Of a DNA stretch of 64,000 nucleotides, positions 57,078 to 64,000 are shown in pieces (the first letter of the stretch is position 1; every line of letters starts with the position of its first letter). The translations under genes and the position numbers were made by a program. Source of the stretch: JAWPMT01 sp965267435 (GTDB lineage: Bacteria > Bacteroidota > Bacteroidia > Cytophagales > Cyclobacteriaceae); NCBI GenBank assembly GCA_965267435.1, contig OZ253960.1, positions 3,038,001-3,102,000 of the forward strand, in the 5' to 3' direction. The notes under the pieces were generated by a model that had not been told where the DNA came from, ran no database searches, and was given only the letters and a program-made list of their open reading frames with translations.

Positions 57078-60000
57078 TGTCACTGACAATGAAGCACCGA
57101 CCATCGCTTGTGCTGCTGACGTCAATGTCAACAACGATCCGGGAGTATGTGGTGCAGTCGTCACCTACGACGATCCTGCAACCTCTGACAACTGCCCTGG
57201 ACAAACATGGGTGCAGACAGAAGGACTCGCGTCAGGATCAACATTCCCTGTAGGTACCACCACCAACACCTTCGTCGTCACTGATGCCGCAGGTAATACA
57301 GCCACCTGCTCCTTTGAGGTCACGGTCTCCGACAATGAAGCACCAACCATCGCGTGTGCTGCGGACGTCAATGTCAACAACGATCCGGGAGTATGCGGAG
57401 CAGTCGTCACTTATGACGATCCTGCAACCTCTGACAACTGCCCTGGACAAACATGGGTGCAGACAGAAGGACTCAGCTCTGGCTCAACCTTCCCTGTAGG
57501 TACTACCACCAATACCTTCGTCGTCACTGATGCCGCAGGTAATACAGCCACCTGCTCCTTCGAGGTCACTGTCACTGACAATGAAGCACCGACCATCGCT
57601 TGTGCTGCTGACGTCAATGTCAACAACGATCCGGGAGTATGTGGTGCAGTCGTCACCTACGACGATCCTGCAACCTCTGACAACTGCCCTGGACAAACAT
57701 GGGTGCAGACAGAAGGACTCGCGTCAGGAGCAACATTCCCTGTAGGTACTACCACCAACACCTTCGTCGTCACGGATGCCGCGGGTAATACAGCCTCCTG
57801 CTCCTTCGACGTCACTGTCACCGACAACGAAGCACCAACCATCGCTTGTGCTGCTGACGTCAATGTCAACAACGATCCGGGAGTATGTGGTGCAGTCGTC
57901 ACCTACGACGATCCTGCAACCTCTGACAATTGCCCTGGACAAACATGGGTGCAGACAGCAGGACTCAGCTCTGGCTCAACATTCCCTGTAGGTACTACCA
58001 TCAACACCTTCGTCGTAACAGATGCAGCGGGTAACACGGCCACCTGCTCCTTCAAGGTCACTGTCACCGACAATGAAGCACCGACCATCGCTTGTGCTGC
58101 GGACGTCAATGTCAACAACGATCCGGGAGTATGCGGTGCAGTCGTCACCTACGACGATCCTGCAACCTCTGACAACTGCCCTGGACAAACATGGGTGCAG
58201 ACTGCAGGCCTCGCGTCAGGAGCAACATTCCCTGTAGGTACTACCACCAACACCTTCGTCGTCACGGATGCCGCAGGTAATACAGCCTCCTGCTCCTTTG
58301 AGGTCACTATCACCGACAACGAAGCACCGACCATCGCGTGTGCTGCTGACGTCAATGTCAACAACGATCCGGGAGTATGCGGAGCAGTCGTCACCTACGA
58401 CGATCCTGCGACCTCTGACAATTGCCCTGGACAAACATGGGTGCAGACAGCAGGCCTCGCGTCAGGATCAACATTCCCTGTAGGTACTACCACCAACACC
58501 TTCGTCGTCACTGATGCCGCAGGTAATACAGCCTCCTGCTCCTTCGAGGTCACGGTCACCGACAATGAAGCACCAATGATTGTCAATCCTGCCTCGGACC
58601 TTACTGTAGAATGTGATGGTTCAGGCAATAGCACTGATCTGCAAGCGTGGTTGGATAGTCAGGGAGGAGCAGAAGCCACTGATAACTGCGAAATAATCGA
58701 TTGGAGTGATGACTTCACCGGACTCACTGACGATTGCGGATTGACAGGAAGTGCCGTCGTTACATTCACGGTAATTGACGACTTTGGTAATGCGTCTACG
58801 ACGACGGCTACGTTTGCGATCGTCGATACGACTCCACCAGTTGTGGCTCCTCTGGCCACATTGACAGTCGAATGTCCTGAAGATGTCCCTGCAGCAGATA
58901 TCTCCATCGTGGACGCGACCGACATCTGTTCGGCCCTAACCGTCACGTATATTGGTGATGTCTCAGACGGTGAATCCTGTGCTGAAACCCTTACCAGGAC
59001 TTATAGGGTGACTGACGCCTGCGGCAACTTCACAGAAGTCGATCAAATCATTATCACCGATGATACAACGCCCCCAGTACTCAAGGATGGAGCCGATATC
59101 CCTTCAGGAGAAATGAATATCGTGGCTTGTTATTCAGAAATTCCATCTGGACCAACAGTGTCGGAAATTGCGGATCTCTATGAAGACAACTGTGGCGCGG
59201 TGCACGTCGAGAAGAGTGGAACTCCTTCAGGCGATGACTGCAGCTGGAATGTGACTTATACCTATTCAATCTTCGATGATTGTGACAATTTCGCGGATCA
59301 GGTAGAGATATCATACAGCGGCGGCGATACCGAAAGTCCGACTTTGGTCATTCCTGATGACGTCACGGTCATTGGATGTGATATTGACAACGCCAATGTG
59401 GGTACTGCGACCGCAACTGACAATTGCGCAACTCAGCCGATCATAACTTATGTGGATGATGAGGATGGATTGAATGATTGCCCCGGCGTAATTCTGCGCA
59501 CATGGACGGCAGAAGACGCCTGTGGCAATAAGACCAGTGCCATCCAGACGATTACGACCATTGATGAAGAAGCACCAGTGCTGGTCGGTGTCCCCGACGA
59601 TGTGACGTTGGACTGTGGTGAAGCTCCACCAATTCCGAACGTAACGGCATATGACACTTGTGATCCTAATGTTGAAGTGACTTTCAGCGAAAGCTCCGAA
59701 AATACGATGGAAGATGTCTATGTCAAGAACCACAGCTTCGAACATCCCTCTCTGCACGATTGCGAGTGGACTTCGGATATATCCGGTTGGAAGAATGGCT
59801 ACTACAAGACAAAGTATCCTGGTCAATGGAAGCTCTCAAATAGCTCGTTTGCCGGAGCATACAACAACCCGGCCAGCTATGGGTACGGGGGTGTGGCTCC
59901 TGACGGAGACAATATCATGTATGCCATCTCCAAGTGGGGCTACGTGAGAGGACTGAGTCAAGTGTTGTCTGAGACCCTGGCACCAGACAAGAACTACACA

Positions 60001-62532
60001 CTCACGGTATTGGTTGGTAATCCTTCTCCTTACAACGAAGGCGCCGGCCCCGACTACCGTATTGAGCTCGTTGCGGGAGGAGTCGTCGTTGCCACCATAT
60101 CCGGAGCATCACCTGCGAACGATTCGTATTGGCTACCAATCGGGCTGCAATACAATTCCAACGACAACCCCGAGTTGCATGGTGAAAAACTGGAAATCAG
60201 GCTGCTTGCCGAGGAATTCCACAAAGGCTGGGAGTTGAATTTCGATCGCGTGAAGTTGAAGACCAGTGGTGAATCTGAAATTCTGACAAGGACATGGACG
60301 GCCGTTGATGCATGTGGAAACACAACAACGGAGAGCCAGGTAATACAAGTACAGGAAGATACTGAGCCTCCAATGCTGACCTGCCCTCCTGACGTTTCGT
60401 TGTCTTGCGACGATACGGATATCGATCCTTCCAATACGGGAATGGCCACCGCAGAAGACAACTGTGGCATTGCAGAAATCACCTACACGGACGTCTTTAA
60501 ACCTAACACTCCTGAAGAAGGATTCAGCTGCGCCTGTGAGGGAGGAATGGTCACGCTGACTGTTCAATACGATGGACCGGCGAATGCCACTGTAGAAGCA
60601 TTCTACGATTCAGGCGAGCCTCTCGCGACCTTCAACAACGTGCAGCCAGGTGACTGGCTGACAGTGGATGCCACATCTATCGGTGAGGATAAACTGAAGT
60701 CCAACACCTCATTCTACGTGAATGGCGGGCCTGAACTTGAGATCCACACGTCATGCTCGAAGTATATTTTAGGTAGAGTTGTTGGTGAATTAACTGTGAT
60801 CGGTTGGACCGACCGTTACGGAAGCACATGTGATCAGTCTGTAGCTCCGATTGAGGATTGCGATTGTGATGGTGGCATGATAGAATTGAGCGTTCGTTAT
60901 GATGGGCCCGCAGGCGCCACCGTCAATGCGTTCTACTACCGCGATGAATTGCTTGGCACGTTCACCAATGTGCAGCCTGGCGACACCCTCACAGTGATCT
61001 CTTGGACCGTCGGTGAAAACAAACTGAAGAGCAAAACAGTCTTCACTGTCAACGGAGGTCCGGAAAGGGAATTCCACACCTCTTGTTCCGAAGACATCGC
61101 AGGCCAGACGATTGGTGAATTCACTGTTGTAGGTTGGCTAGATGGCGATGGCCAGTTCTGTGGGTATACGGCAGTAGCTGGTGACAACGGCAGTTCATCC
61201 ACCATCATTAGGACATGGACGGCAACGGATATCAACGGCAATGAGAGTACCTGCAAGCAGATCATCGAGATTGAGGGAGATCAAACACCTCCAGAAATCG
61301 AGTGCCCTGCGGACGTGACATTGGCTTGTGGCGATGACAATATCGATCCACACTATACAGGAATGGCTACTGCCACTGATAATTGTGATCAGAACTTACT
61401 GATACGGTATTCCGATGCTCCACTGAATACGACCGAGCCAGGTGGTTGTGATTGCAAAGGAGGAATGGTGACCCTGACTGTTCAATACAATGGCCCGGCT
61501 GGAGGAAAAGTGACGGTGTACTATGATTACAAGAAGAAGCTGGCGACCTTCCACAACGTCCAGCCCGGCGAGTATTTGACGGTGGATGCCAGACACATTG
61601 GCAAGGACAAACTCAAGTCGTACACATCATTCTACGTCAACCACGGAAGGGAAAGGAAAATACACACGTCATGCTCCAGGTACATCCTCGGACAAATTGT
61701 CGGCGAATTTACCGTCAAAGGCTGGACAGATCGCTATGGTAACACCTGTGACAGTTCTCAACCACCTGTGGAAAACTGCGAGTGTGATAAGGGCATGATC
61801 GAACTCAATGTGAGGTATGATGGTCCCGCGGGTGCGATGGTGAAGGTCTTCTACAAGAGTCGTCGTACCTTGGCCACCTTCACCGATGTCCAACCTGGAG
61901 ATACATTGAGTGTCAACGCATGGGCCGTGGGTATGGATAAACTGAAGTCCCGGACGACTTTCGAAGTGAATAGAAAGCACAAGCGCGAAATCCATACGTC
62001 TTGTTCACAGGATATTCAAGGTTTGACGGTGGGAGAGTTTACAGTCATCGGATGGCTCGACGGCAAGGGTCAAGTATGTGGGTATTCCACTGTTGTAAAC
62101 GACGAATTGGAGGATTGCCAGGACATTGCCAGAACCTGGACCGCTACCGACTTACAAGGCAACTCAAGTAGCTGCGTACAAGTGATCCATTTCGAGCAGC
62201 CTGCAAGTAGGATTATGACTCCCGGAAGTATTGAAGGTGAGGAATTGGCGAAGGGTCAGGTTGAGGTGGAAACACTGAGTGTGAAGGCCTATCCGAATCC
62301 ATTTGTATCCAATGTGTACATTGATTTCGTGGTGCCACAGACTACGAGAGTCAAGCTGGAAGTCTACAATATGACCGGAAAACTCGTAGCGACACTCTTC
62401 GACGATGTAGCCGATCCGAATGTCGTCTATAACAATCTGTTTGACGTGACGAATCTTTCGAAAGGCACTTACCTGTACAAGCTCACAGCCGGGGATAAGA
62501 CCAAAACTGCTTTCCTTATCCCAGTAAAATAA
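55456..62532 (+). CDS. Third giant HYR-type surface protein, C-terminal part with T9SS sorting domain
   Basis: The HYR frame is clean from 55369, so the ATG at 55456 (inside a repeat) is only the first available start, not a real one. Thirteen HYR units run to 58566. Several divergent HYR-like domains follow, one interrupted by a galactose-binding-like insert (about 59712-60270, NHSFEHP...GLSQVLSETL) also found in the 6324-residue protein. Two HYR-like domains then carry paired 'GGM...HTSCS...GW' modules (about 60522-61180 and 61440-62090). The second pair is unusually rich in Lys and Arg. The last 85 residues (VKAYPNPF...LEVYNMTGK...GTYLYKL) are a type A T9SS sorting domain. This is the C-terminus of the gene starting at 34343 and should direct the whole product to the cell surface. 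A strong terminator follows 9 bases after the stop. Confidence 0.85.
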   Translation: MTSDNCPGQTWVQTAGLSSGSTFPVGTTTNTFVVTDAAGNTASCSFEVTVTDNEAPTIACAADVNVNNDPGVCGAVVTYDDPATSDNCPGETWVQTAGLASGSTFPVGTTTNTFVVTDAAGNTASCSFEVTVTDNEAPTIACAADVSVNNDPGVCGAVVTYDDPATSDNCPGQTWVQTAGLASGSIFPVGTTTNTFVVTDAAGNTASCSFEVTVTDNEAPTIACAADVNVNNDPGVCGAVVTYDDPATSDNCPGQTWVQTAGLASGATFPVGTTTNTFVVTDAAGNTASCSFEVTVTDNEAPTIACAADVSVNNDPGVCGAVVTYDDPATSDNCPGQTWVQTAGLASGSIFPVGTTINTFVVTDAAGNTASCSFEVTVTDNEAPTIACAADVNVNNDPGVCGAVVTYDDPATSDNCPGETWVQTAGLASGSTFPVGTTTNTFVVTDAAGNTASCSFEVTVTDNEAPTIACAADVNVNNDPGVCGAVVTYDDPATSDNCPGQTWVQTAGLASGATFPVGTTTNTFVVTDAAGNTATCSFEVTVTDNEAPTIACAADVNVNNDPGVCGAVVTYDDPATSDNCPGQTWVQTEGLASGSTFPVGTTTNTFVVTDAAGNTATCSFEVTVSDNEAPTIACAADVNVNNDPGVCGAVVTYDDPATSDNCPGQTWVQTEGLSSGSTFPVGTTTNTFVVTDAAGNTATCSFEVTVTDNEAPTIACAADVNVNNDPGVCGAVVTYDDPATSDNCPGQTWVQTEGLASGATFPVGTTTNTFVVTDAAGNTASCSFDVTVTDNEAPTIACAADVNVNNDPGVCGAVVTYDDPATSDNCPGQTWVQTAGLSSGSTFPVGTTINTFVVTDAAGNTATCSFKVTVTDNEAPTIACAADVNVNNDPGVCGAVVTYDDPATSDNCPGQTWVQTAGLASGATFPVGTTTNTFVVTDAAGNTASCSFEVTITDNEAPTIACAADVNVNNDPGVCGAVVTYDDPATSDNCPGQTWVQTAGLASGSTFPVGTTTNTFVVTDAAGNTASCSFEVTVTDNEAPMIVNPASDLTVECDGSGNSTDLQAWLDSQGGAEATDNCEIIDWSDDFTGLTDDCGLTGSAVVTFTVIDDFGNASTTTATFAIVDTTPPVVAPLATLTVECPEDVPAADISIVDATDICSALTVTYIGDVSDGESCAETLTRTYRVTDACGNFTEVDQIIITDDTTPPVLKDGADIPSGEMNIVACYSEIPSGPTVSEIADLYEDNCGAVHVEKSGTPSGDDCSWNVTYTYSIFDDCDNFADQVEISYSGGDTESPTLVIPDDVTVIGCDIDNANVGTATATDNCATQPIITYVDDEDGLNDCPGVILRTWTAEDACGNKTSAIQTITTIDEEAPVLVGVPDDVTLDCGEAPPIPNVTAYDTCDPNVEVTFSESSENTMEDVYVKNHSFEHPSLHDCEWTSDISGWKNGYYKTKYPGQWKLSNSSFAGAYNNPASYGYGGVAPDGDNIMYAISKWGYVRGLSQVLSETLAPDKNYTLTVLVGNPSPYNEGAGPDYRIELVAGGVVVATISGASPANDSYWLPIGLQYNSNDNPELHGEKLEIRLLAEEFHKGWELNFDRVKLKTSGESEILTRTWTAVDACGNTTTESQVIQVQEDTEPPMLTCPPDVSLSCDDTDIDPSNTGMATAEDNCGIAEITYTDVFKPNTPEEGFSCACEGGMVTLTVQYDGPANATVEAFYDSGEPLATFNNVQPGDWLTVDATSIGEDKLKSNTSFYVNGGPELEIHTSCSKYILGRVVGELTVIGWTDRYGSTCDQSVAPIEDCDCDGGMIELSVRYDGPAGATVNAFYYRDELLGTFTNVQPGDTLTVISWTVGENKLKSKTVFTVNGGPEREFHTSCSEDIAGQTIGEFTVVGWLDGDGQFCGYTAVAGDNGSSSTIIRTWTATDINGNESTCKQIIEIEGDQTPPEIECPADVTLACGDDNIDPHYTGMATATDNCDQNLLIRYSDAPLNTTEPGGCDCKGGMVTLTVQYNGPAGGKVTVYYDYKKKLATFHNVQPGEYLTVDARHIGKDKLKSYTSFYVNHGRERKIHTSCSRYILGQIVGEFTVKGWTDRYGNTCDSSQPPVENCECDKGMIELNVRYDGPAGAMVKVFYKSRRTLATFTDVQPGDTLSVNAWAVGMDKLKSRTTFEVNRKHKREIHTSCSQDIQGLTVGEFTVIGWLDGKGQVCGYSTVVNDELEDCQDIARTWTATDLQGNSSSCVQVIHFEQPASRIMTPGSIEGEELAKGQVEVETLSVKAYPNPFVSNVYIDFVVPQTTRVKLEVYNMTGKLVATLFDDVADPNVVYNNLFDVTNLSKGTYLYKLTAGDKTKTAFLIPVK

Positions 62533-62541
62533 TGGCCAACT

Positions 62542-62586
62542 TTTGGCGAGCAGGACCGGAATCCTGCTCGCCAAATCACCCTTTTT
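62542..62586 (+). terminator. Terminator of the third giant gene
   Basis: Fourteen-base arms TTTGGCGAGCAGGA (62542-62555) and TCCTGCTCGCCAAA (62562-62575) form a long perfect stem with a 6-base loop. A short spacer and CTTTTT follow. It is the strongest hairpin outside the repeats and may stop transcription from both sides. Confidence 0.88.
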
Positions 62587-63014
62587 ATTGCCCCATTTGG
62601 CAGTAACAGCTTACTACCGTCGTTAGTCAAATTTCAGAGATTGATCAATACAACAACTCTTACCAGCAGATTGGCCATCTAATTACAACCTGTGATTAGG
62701 CCCAAGTAGAGATTGGGAACAAGTTCCCGAATAACTCGTAACTCTCTCATTTAAAACGCGGAAGCTATCTAACCTCTTGAGGTAGGCGTCATACAAAAAA
62801 GACGACTTCAGTGGCATTGCGAAGGCTGAATTGCAACACCATGCAATCACGATCGATCCCTATTTCTTCTCCTTCAGCGAAAAGGCAAAGATGGCGCACA
62901 CCTCTATAGATAGATTTACCTAGGTATTGCTGTTTACATCTGCTGTTGGATGCTCTAGCACCGACAAGATCCGCACATGAGCAATCAAATGGATGGCAGC
63001 ACCGGCTTAGACAC
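62587..63014. other. Intergenic region before the DUF2341/LamG gene
   Basis: This region of about 430 bases holds the short palindrome at 62715-62728. I see no RNA gene. A minus-strand frame at 62789-63070 is short, overlaps the next gene's start, and has no recognisable feature, so I do not call it. A promoter for 63015 is expected here but none is obvious. Confidence 0.4.
62715..62728. promoter_or_regulatory. Short palindrome, possible operator
   Basis: GGGAAC-AA-GTTCCC is a perfect inverted repeat with 6-base arms, lying about 290 bases upstream of the ATG at 63015. It could be a protein-binding site, but a 6-base palindrome can arise by chance and there is no second copy in the window that I can see. 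Confidence 0.25.
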
Positions 63015-64000
63015 ATGAGAGAAAGAAGTATCTTCTTGCCAATTTCGGTTGCTAACCGCTTCAAGGCCATTGCTGGTCTGTTTCCTGGAGTCAGGGTTCT
63101 CGTAGTAGCAGCCTTACTATACCTTTTTAGCAGCCAACAGGCACAAGCGCAATTAGCGGGCTACAGTTTCAGAAAAGCCGTGACCATCGATTATACCCAA
63201 GTTTCTGGTAGTGGTAACTTGAGCAACTTTCCGCTACTTATTAACCTTACCGACAACGACTTACGAACAACTACCAACGGCGGTAATGTCCAGAGCGCCA
63301 ATGGATACGATATCGCATTTACGGCAGCAGACGGCGTTACGCAGCTAGATCATGAAATCGAAAAATATGTGCCCACGACCGGTGAATACGTGGTTTGGGT
63401 GCGAATCCCGACGTTATCCGGTACAGTTGACACCGATATCTACGTCTATTATGGCAATAGCGCCATTTCCTCGGATCCCTCGGCTACCTCCACGTGGAAT
63501 TCAAACTACGAAGGCGTGTGGCACCTGGACGAGGAAGTGGGAGGAACCGGAACCGCCGACCTCTATCAAGACGGAACCGGCAATGGCAATCATGGAGATG
63601 ATGGTGTCTCGGCTACTGGTAACAGCGGGGTCATTGAGCTAGGACAGCAATTCGATGGATCAGATGACATCATCAACTGTGGAAGTGGTGCTACTCTTAA
63701 TATGTCAGCAGCGGTCACTCTTGAGGCTTGGGTCCACATGAATGGTACGCAACCTGCTGAAGCTGATTGGTACAACGTTTTGGGGAAGGATCATTTTTAT
63801 CTCTATCTACATCGGCCATTCGATCTTTTCGGTTCTCCACCCACCTACATAGGAGCCCAATTTGTTATCAATGGCACCACTCATGATTTGGATGTAGAAG
63901 CCGGGTCAATTCCAACAAACTCCTGGACACATGTGGCTGTAACATTCGATGGCACCGACGTCAGGGCTTTCATAAATGGTTCACAGGACTGGTCACGCAA
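63015..64000 (+). CDS. Exported DUF2341 and LamG-domain protein (partial, C-terminus outside window)
   Basis: I translated this by hand from the ATG at 63015; the frame stays open for 328 codons to the right edge. The signal region is long: about 27 polar or basic residues, a hydrophobic core at about 28-40 (VLVVAALLYLFSS), then AQAQ with likely cleavage near residue 46. Residues about 50-150 match DUF2341 (FRKAVTIDYTQV...NFPLLINLTD..., LDHEIEKY...VWVRIPTLSG...DIYVYYGN). Residues about 165-328 match a LamG/concanavalin A-like domain (GVWHLDEE...GNGNHGDDG...QFDGSDDIINCG...TLEAWVHM...SWTHVAVTFDG). The DUF2341-LamG pair is common at the N-terminus of very long secreted Bacteroidota proteins that end in repeats and a T9SS tail. 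This may be a fourth large cargo, but that lies outside the window. Confidence 0.88.
   Translation, partial: MRERSIFLPISVANRFKAIAGLFPGVRVLVVAALLYLFSSQQAQAQLAGYSFRKAVTIDYTQVSGSGNLSNFPLLINLTDNDLRTTTNGGNVQSANGYDIAFTAADGVTQLDHEIEKYVPTTGEYVVWVRIPTLSGTVDTDIYVYYGNSAISSDPSATSTWNSNYEGVWHLDEEVGGTGTADLYQDGTGNGNHGDDGVSATGNSGVIELGQQFDGSDDIINCGSGATLNMSAAVTLEAWVHMNGTQPAEADWYNVLGKDHFYLYLHRPFDLFGSPPTYIGAQFVINGTTHDLDVEAGSIPTNSWTHVAVTFDGTDVRAFINGSQDWSR

Larger units (their letters stand above)
47015..58566 (+). repeat. HYR tandem array, 246-bp (82 aa) units, interrupted by scrambled patches
   Basis: The units read EAPTIACAADVNVNNDPGVC...TFPVGTTTNTFVVTDAAGN...CSFEVTVTDN, a classic HYR domain (PF02494) with Cys at 7, 20, 35 and 73. 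Ten intact units run 47015-49474, two run 49867-50358, fourteen run 51062-54505 and thirteen run 55369-58566. Between these runs the spacing is 392, 703 and 863 bases, not multiples of 246, and reading frames are lost. The first unit (DPTITCPADISINNDPGIC) is divergent, as expected at an array edge. Confidence 0.95.

Noticed and set aside
62789..63070. A 93-codon minus-strand frame upstream of the DUF2341 gene
   Set aside because: It overlaps the start of a well-supported gene, has no signal or known domain, and is short enough to occur by chance.
1..64000. tRNA, rRNA or riboswitch genes in the intergenic gaps
   Set aside because: I looked in the five gaps over 300 bases and saw no cloverleaf, rRNA core sequence or recognisable aptamer. 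A covariance-model search would be needed to exclude weak candidates.

Overview
The window looks like the chromosome of a Bacteroidota bacterium, probably a gliding or surface-associated Cytophagia/Saprospiria-type organism. Four things support this: type IX secretion (T9SS) C-terminal sorting domains on at least four proteins, SprB and HYR repeat proteins, no Shine-Dalgarno sequences before the starts, and a TAnnTTTG-like promoter candidate. No tRNA, rRNA, CRISPR array, integrase or insertion sequence was found.

Layout. (1) 1-1536, minus strand: the N-terminal part of a secreted FAD-dependent oxidoreductase with a galactose-binding-like N-terminal domain, running off the left edge. (2) 1994-10258: a 2754-residue T9SS cargo built on SprB repeats, with a terminator at 10283. 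(3) 10749-29723: a 6324-residue T9SS cargo whose middle is 43 almost identical 249-bp (83-residue) repeats, with a terminator at 29751. (4) 30210-34008: a tight three-gene operon encoding a small exported protein, a membrane-anchored spermidine-synthase-like protein and a 489-residue T9SS cargo. (5) 34343-62532: a third giant T9SS cargo, about 28 kb, made of fourteen 759-bp triple-domain units and then about 45 HYR units of 246 bp. Its reading frame is broken between about 49562 and 55368, where the sequence is a patchwork of repeat fragments and a 1.7-kb block occurs twice without change. Assembly error is the leading explanation. A strong terminator follows at 62542. (6) 63015-64000: the start of another exported protein (DUF2341 plus LamG), cut by the right edge.

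The three giants are paralogues with a cassette plan. They share a start context and first residues (M-K/R-S-x-x-S-P), an unusually long signal region, C-terminal HYR-like domains carrying paired 'GGM...HTSCS...GW' modules, and a T9SS tail. Their middles differ and consist of unrelated in-frame tandem arrays. The arrays are acidic, cysteine-containing and almost free of Lys and Arg. I infer three long, extracellular, length-variable adhesin or stalk proteins, delivered by T9SS and fixed to the surface by a conserved C-terminal module. This is the most interesting system in the window. Its function (adhesion, gliding, matrix) cannot be read from sequence alone.
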